Positions 7,719 to 10,106 of a DNA stretch of 10,106 nucleotides are shown piece by piece. The first letter of the stretch is position 1. The number at the start of each line of letters is the position of its first letter. A program made the translations under genes and the position numbers. The stretch is taken from positions 1 through 10,106 of the forward strand of contig JAJZTO010000068.1 of the NCBI GenBank assembly GCA_021848865.1. The letters are read 5' to 3'. Under the pieces are notes generated by a model. The model saw only the letters and a program-made list of their open reading frames with translations, had not been told where the DNA came from and made no database searches. The stretch comes from Myxococcales bacterium. GTDB taxonomy: Bacteria > Myxococcota > Myxococcia > Myxococcales > Anaeromyxobacteraceae.

Positions 7719-7727
7719 CGCCTCCTC

Positions 7728-9677
7728 ATGAATCCCGTCCTGACCGCGCTGCTGCTCGCCGCCGCCCTCGGCTTCTTCGCCTTCACGCTGGCCCGGCGCT
7801 TCCTGCCGCTTGTCGCACTGCGTCGCGACCAGCGGCTCGACCGGCCAGGCGAGCGGATCCGGGCGCTCCTGCGCTTCGGCTTCGGGCAGAAGCGGCTCCT
7901 CGACCGCGAGGAGCTCCTCCCCGGCCTGCTGCACGTGGTGATCTTCGCCGCCTTCCTGGTCCTGGCGCTGCGGACCCTCACCCTCTTCGGGATGGGCTTC
8001 CAGGTGGGCTTCCACCTGCCGGGCTTGAGCCCGCGCTCGGCGCTGGGCCAGGCCTACCTCCTCGTGAAGGACGTCGTCGTCTGGGGCGCGATGGTGGCGG
8101 CGGCCGGCTTCCTCTGGCGCCGGCTGGTCACCAGGCCCGAGCGCATCACCCGCTCCTGGGAAGGCAACCTCATCCTCGGCTTCATCATCGGCCTGATGGT
8201 CACCGAGGTGATCTTCGACCACTGGCCGGACTCGCTCGCCGGCCAGGCCAGCTTCTGGCTGCACCTCGTCATCCTGCTCGTCTTCCTGAACTTCCTCCCC
8301 TTCGGGAAGCACTTCCACATCATCACCGCGCTGCCCAACGTCTACCTGCGCTCGCTGCCGCCGGCCTCGGCGGCGCTGCGCAAGCTCGACCTGGAGGCGG
8401 AGGGGGCGAGCTTCGGCACCCGGAGCGCCACCGACCTCTCCTGGAAGGAGGCGCTCGACACCTACAGCTGCACCGAGTGCGGGCGCTGCCAGACCTTCTG
8501 CCCCACCTACGTGACCGGCAAGCCCCTCTCGCACAAGGCGGTGAACCAGGCGCTGAAGCACCACCTCATCGAGCAGGCGCCGGCGCTCCGGAAGGTGGCG
8601 AAGGCCCCCGACGCCGCGGCGCGCGAGGCGGCCCTGGCCGAGCTGCCGGCCCTGGCCGGCGGCGTGATCGCCCCCGAGACCTTCTGGGCCTGCACCACCT
8701 GCGGCTGGTGCGAGACCGCCTGCCCGGTGCTCATCGAGAACATCCCGCGCCTCATCGATCTGCGGCGCCACCAGGTCCTGGTGGAGTCGGCCATGCCCGA
8801 CGAGGCGGCCCGGGTCTTCAAGAACATCGAGACCCAGGGCAACCCCTGGGGCATCGGCTCCAACAAGCGCGCCGAGTGGTGCGAGGACCTGGCGGTGCCG
8901 CGCGCCTCGGAGGGCGGCGCGTTCGAGTACCTGTTCTTCGTCGGCTGCGCCGGCGCCTTCGACGACCGGCAGAAGAAGGTCTCCCGGGCCATCGTGCGCA
9001 TCCTGCGCGAGGCCCAGGTCTCCTTCGCCATCCTCGGCGAGGAGGAGACCTGCACCGGCGACGCCGCCCGGCGGCTCGGGAACGAGTACCTCTTCCAGAT
9101 GCAGGCCTCGGCCAACGTCGAGACCCTGAACGGCTACGGGGTGAAGAAGATCCTCACCCAGTGCCCCCATTGCCTGAACGCCATCCGGAACGAGTTCCCC
9201 CAGTTCGGCGGGAACTACGAGGTGGTCCACCACACCCAGCTCATCGGCAAGCTGGTGGCCGAGGGGCGGCTGAAGCCGGCGGCGGCGGCGGAGCTCTCGG
9301 GCCAGGCGGTCACCTTCCACGACCCCTGCTACCTGGCGCGCCACAACGGCGAGGTCGAGGCGCCGCGGGCCGCGCTCGCCGCGGTCGGCGTCGAGGTCCA
9401 GGAGATGCCCCGCCACGGCCGGACCGGCTTCTGCTGCGGCGCCGGCGGCGGGCGGATGTGGCTCGAGGAGAAGCTCGGCACCCGGGTGAACCAGAACCGG
9501 GTCGAGGAGGCGGCGGCGACGCTGGGCGAGAAGGGCGGCGTGGTCGCGGTGGGCTGCCCCTTCTGCCTCACCATGCTGAAGGACGGCGTGGCCGAGACCG
9601 GGCGCGAGGAGAAGCTCAAGGTGCTCGACGTCGCCGAGATCGTGGCGGCGGGCCTCCCTTCGAGGCCCGAGGCGTAG
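7728..9677 (+). CDS. Membrane Fe-S oxidoreductase, HdrD/GlpC-like with NarI-like membrane domain (probable ETF:menaquinone oxidoreductase)
   Basis: The 649-residue protein has about five membrane helices (near 3-25, 63-88, 109-130, 147-164, 174-200). Histidines at 69, 165, 179, 195 and 197, including LPFGKHFHII, suggest b-type heme ligation as in NarI-like gamma subunits. Two [4Fe-4S] motifs follow: Cys248/251/254/258 and Cys322/325/328/332. Two CCG domains complete it: Cys407, Cys442 (ETCTGD) and Cys479/482, then Cys534, Cys569/570 (FCCGAGGG) and Cys610/613. The first CCG domain has CTG instead of CCG. Proteins of this architecture (formerly DUF224) are proposed to carry electrons from electron-transfer flavoprotein to menaquinone during acyl-CoA oxidation. 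No etfAB lies in the window, so the partner is inferred. ATG 7728 is the first start after an in-frame TAG at 7713, and no good ribosome binding site precedes it. Confidence 0.87.
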   Translation: MNPVLTALLLAAALGFFAFTLARRFLPLVALRRDQRLDRPGERIRALLRFGFGQKRLLDREELLPGLLHVVIFAAFLVLALRTLTLFGMGFQVGFHLPGLSPRSALGQAYLLVKDVVVWGAMVAAAGFLWRRLVTRPERITRSWEGNLILGFIIGLMVTEVIFDHWPDSLAGQASFWLHLVILLVFLNFLPFGKHFHIITALPNVYLRSLPPASAALRKLDLEAEGASFGTRSATDLSWKEALDTYSCTECGRCQTFCPTYVTGKPLSHKAVNQALKHHLIEQAPALRKVAKAPDAAAREAALAELPALAGGVIAPETFWACTTCGWCETACPVLIENIPRLIDLRRHQVLVESAMPDEAARVFKNIETQGNPWGIGSNKRAEWCEDLAVPRASEGGAFEYLFFVGCAGAFDDRQKKVSRAIVRILREAQVSFAILGEEETCTGDAARRLGNEYLFQMQASANVETLNGYGVKKILTQCPHCLNAIRNEFPQFGGNYEVVHHTQLIGKLVAEGRLKPAAAAELSGQAVTFHDPCYLARHNGEVEAPRAALAAVGVEVQEMPRHGRTGFCCGAGGGRMWLEEKLGTRVNQNRVEEAAATLGEKGGVVAVGCPFCLTMLKDGVAETGREEKLKVLDVAEIVAAGLPSRPEA

Positions 9678-9701
9678 GGCGGGGGCAAGCCCCGCCCCTA
9701 C
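9677..9701 (+). terminator. REP-like hairpin abutting the oxidoreductase stop codon
   Basis: GGGCGGGGGC (from 9677, the last base of the TAG stop) pairs across an AA loop with GCCCCGCCCC, giving nine G:C pairs with one bulged G. It is the same 24-base element that begins each 157-bp unit downstream, but stands alone here with a short 19-base linker. As RNA it would form a very stable 3'-end structure that could end transcription or protect the mRNA. No T-run follows, only CTAC. Confidence 0.5.
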
Positions 9702-9808
9702 GGATTCCCGCGCGGCCCAGGGCGGGGGCAAGCCCCGCCCCTACATTTGCGCCACATCCCGGGCGCGCTGGGCGTCGGGGGCCGCCCGGCAACCTGGATC
9801 CCTTGTCC

Positions 9809-9833
9809 GTAGGGCGGGGGCTTGTCCCCCGCC
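9809..9833. repeat. Inverted REP-like hairpin, unit 1
   Basis: GTAGGGCGGGGGCTTG followed by TCCCCCGCC forms a perfect 8-bp stem (GGCGGGGG with CCCCCGCC). Read on the other strand, it is almost the same element as at 9721-9744, so the two face each other about 65 bases apart. Confidence 0.7.
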
Positions 9834-9965
9834 GCCCCTGCGGCGCGAACCGTCCACGCACCCGCGGTGCGGCCCAGGGCGGGGGCAAGCCCCGCCCCTA
9901 CATTTGCGCCACATCCCGGGCGCGCTGGGCGTCGGGGGCCGCCCGGCAACCTGGGTCCCATTTCC

Positions 9966-9990
9966 GTAGGGCGGGGGCTTGTCCCCCGCC
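9966..9990. repeat. Inverted REP-like hairpin, unit 2
   Basis: This is an identical copy of the 9809-9833 hairpin, exactly 157 bases downstream, facing the forward element at 9878-9901. Confidence 0.7.
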
Positions 9991-10106
9991 GCCCCTGCGG
10001 CGCGAACCGTCCACGCACCCGCGGTGCGGTCCAGGGCGGGGGCCGGCCTCGCCCCTACATTTGCGCCACATCCCGGGCGCGCTGGGCGTCGGGGGCCGCC
10101 CGGCAA

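Larger units (their letters stand above)
7434..7727. other. Divergent intergenic region between the acylase operon and the Fe-S oxidoreductase gene
   Basis: These 294 bases separate two divergently transcribed units, so both promoters must lie here or further into the genes. It holds the acylase ribosome binding site, an ATCAC-N7-GTGAT inverted repeat, a cluster of alternating GGTGCC/GGCACC segments, the 8-bp palindrome GCAATTGC at 7682-7689, and a weak promoter-like pair next to the plus-strand start. I found no convincing -35/-10 pair for the minus-strand operon and no RNA gene. Confidence 0.6.
9678..10106. repeat. BIME-like array: REP-type hairpins in 157-bp tandem units, continuing past the window end
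   Basis: Unit 1 (9721-9877) and unit 2 (9878-10034) are both exactly 157 bases and differ at four positions (9798, 9803, 9805, 9873 and their partners). A third unit (10035-10106) is cut by the window edge. Each full unit contains a hairpin beginning GGCGGGGGCAAGCCCC, then a near-perfect inverted copy of it (9809-9833 and 9966-9990, stem GGCGGGGG/CCCCCGCC). It also holds smaller stems at 9759-9765/9783-9789, 9831-9835/9840-9844 (GCCGC/GCGGC) and 9857-9862/9866-9871 (CGCACC/GGTGCG). Opposed REP-like hairpins with linkers resemble bacterial interspersed mosaic elements. An additional solo copy starts at 9678. The period is not a multiple of three, which argues against coding. Confidence 0.8.

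Noticed and set aside
7575..9731. A 718-codon minus-strand open frame
   Set aside because: It is antisense to the Fe-S oxidoreductase, whose cysteine motifs are all intact in the plus frame, and has no recognisable domain.
9616..10106. Minus-strand open frames through the repeat array
   Set aside because: The unit length of 157 is one more than a multiple of three, so each unit is read in a different frame. The apparent peptides are by-products of stop-poor repeats.
9678..10106. CRISPR array
   Set aside because: The repeating unit is 157 bp throughout, without short constant repeats alternating with unique spacers, and there are no cas genes.

Overview
The window is uniformly very GC-rich, with tightly packed genes and strong G/C bias at third codon positions. 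It carries a menaquinone-linked Fe-S oxidoreductase and large outer-membrane or surface lipoproteins. This suits a Myxococcota-type deltaproteobacterium, with Anaeromyxobacter-like as the best guess. No taxonomic marker gene is present, so this is inference from composition and gene content.

Layout: (1) 1-90 is the C-terminal tail of a plus-strand gene cut by the window edge. A GC hairpin at 117-149 separates it from the convergent operon. (2) 7433 down to 157 on the minus strand is a three-gene operon with gaps of 11 and 12 bases. In transcription order it encodes a lipoprotein N-terminal-nucleophile acylase (penicillin/acyl-homoserine-lactone acylase family, with an extra Ig-like domain), a lipoprotein alpha/beta-hydrolase of the VolA-like bacterial lipase type, and a FadL/OmpP1-family outer-membrane channel. 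(3) 7434-7727 is a divergent intergenic region with inverted repeats. (4) 7728-9677 on the plus strand encodes a 649-residue membrane Fe-S oxidoreductase: five membrane helices, two CxxCxxCxxxC cluster motifs and two CCG domains. It is of the kind proposed as ETF:menaquinone oxidoreductase in fatty-acid beta-oxidation. (5) From 9678 to the window end, hairpin-rich repeats form a 157-bp tandem array (two full units and a third cut by the edge). Within each unit an inverted pair of REP-like hairpins is embedded.

The genes fit one reading: two exported lipoprotein hydrolases release acyl chains, one from amides and one from esters. The FadL channel would import the fatty acids, and the divergently encoded oxidoreductase would pass beta-oxidation electrons to menaquinone. 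The esterase-plus-FadL pairing has a precedent in Vibrio cholerae VolA/FadL. The added acylase is the less familiar part. Substrates cannot be read from the sequence.
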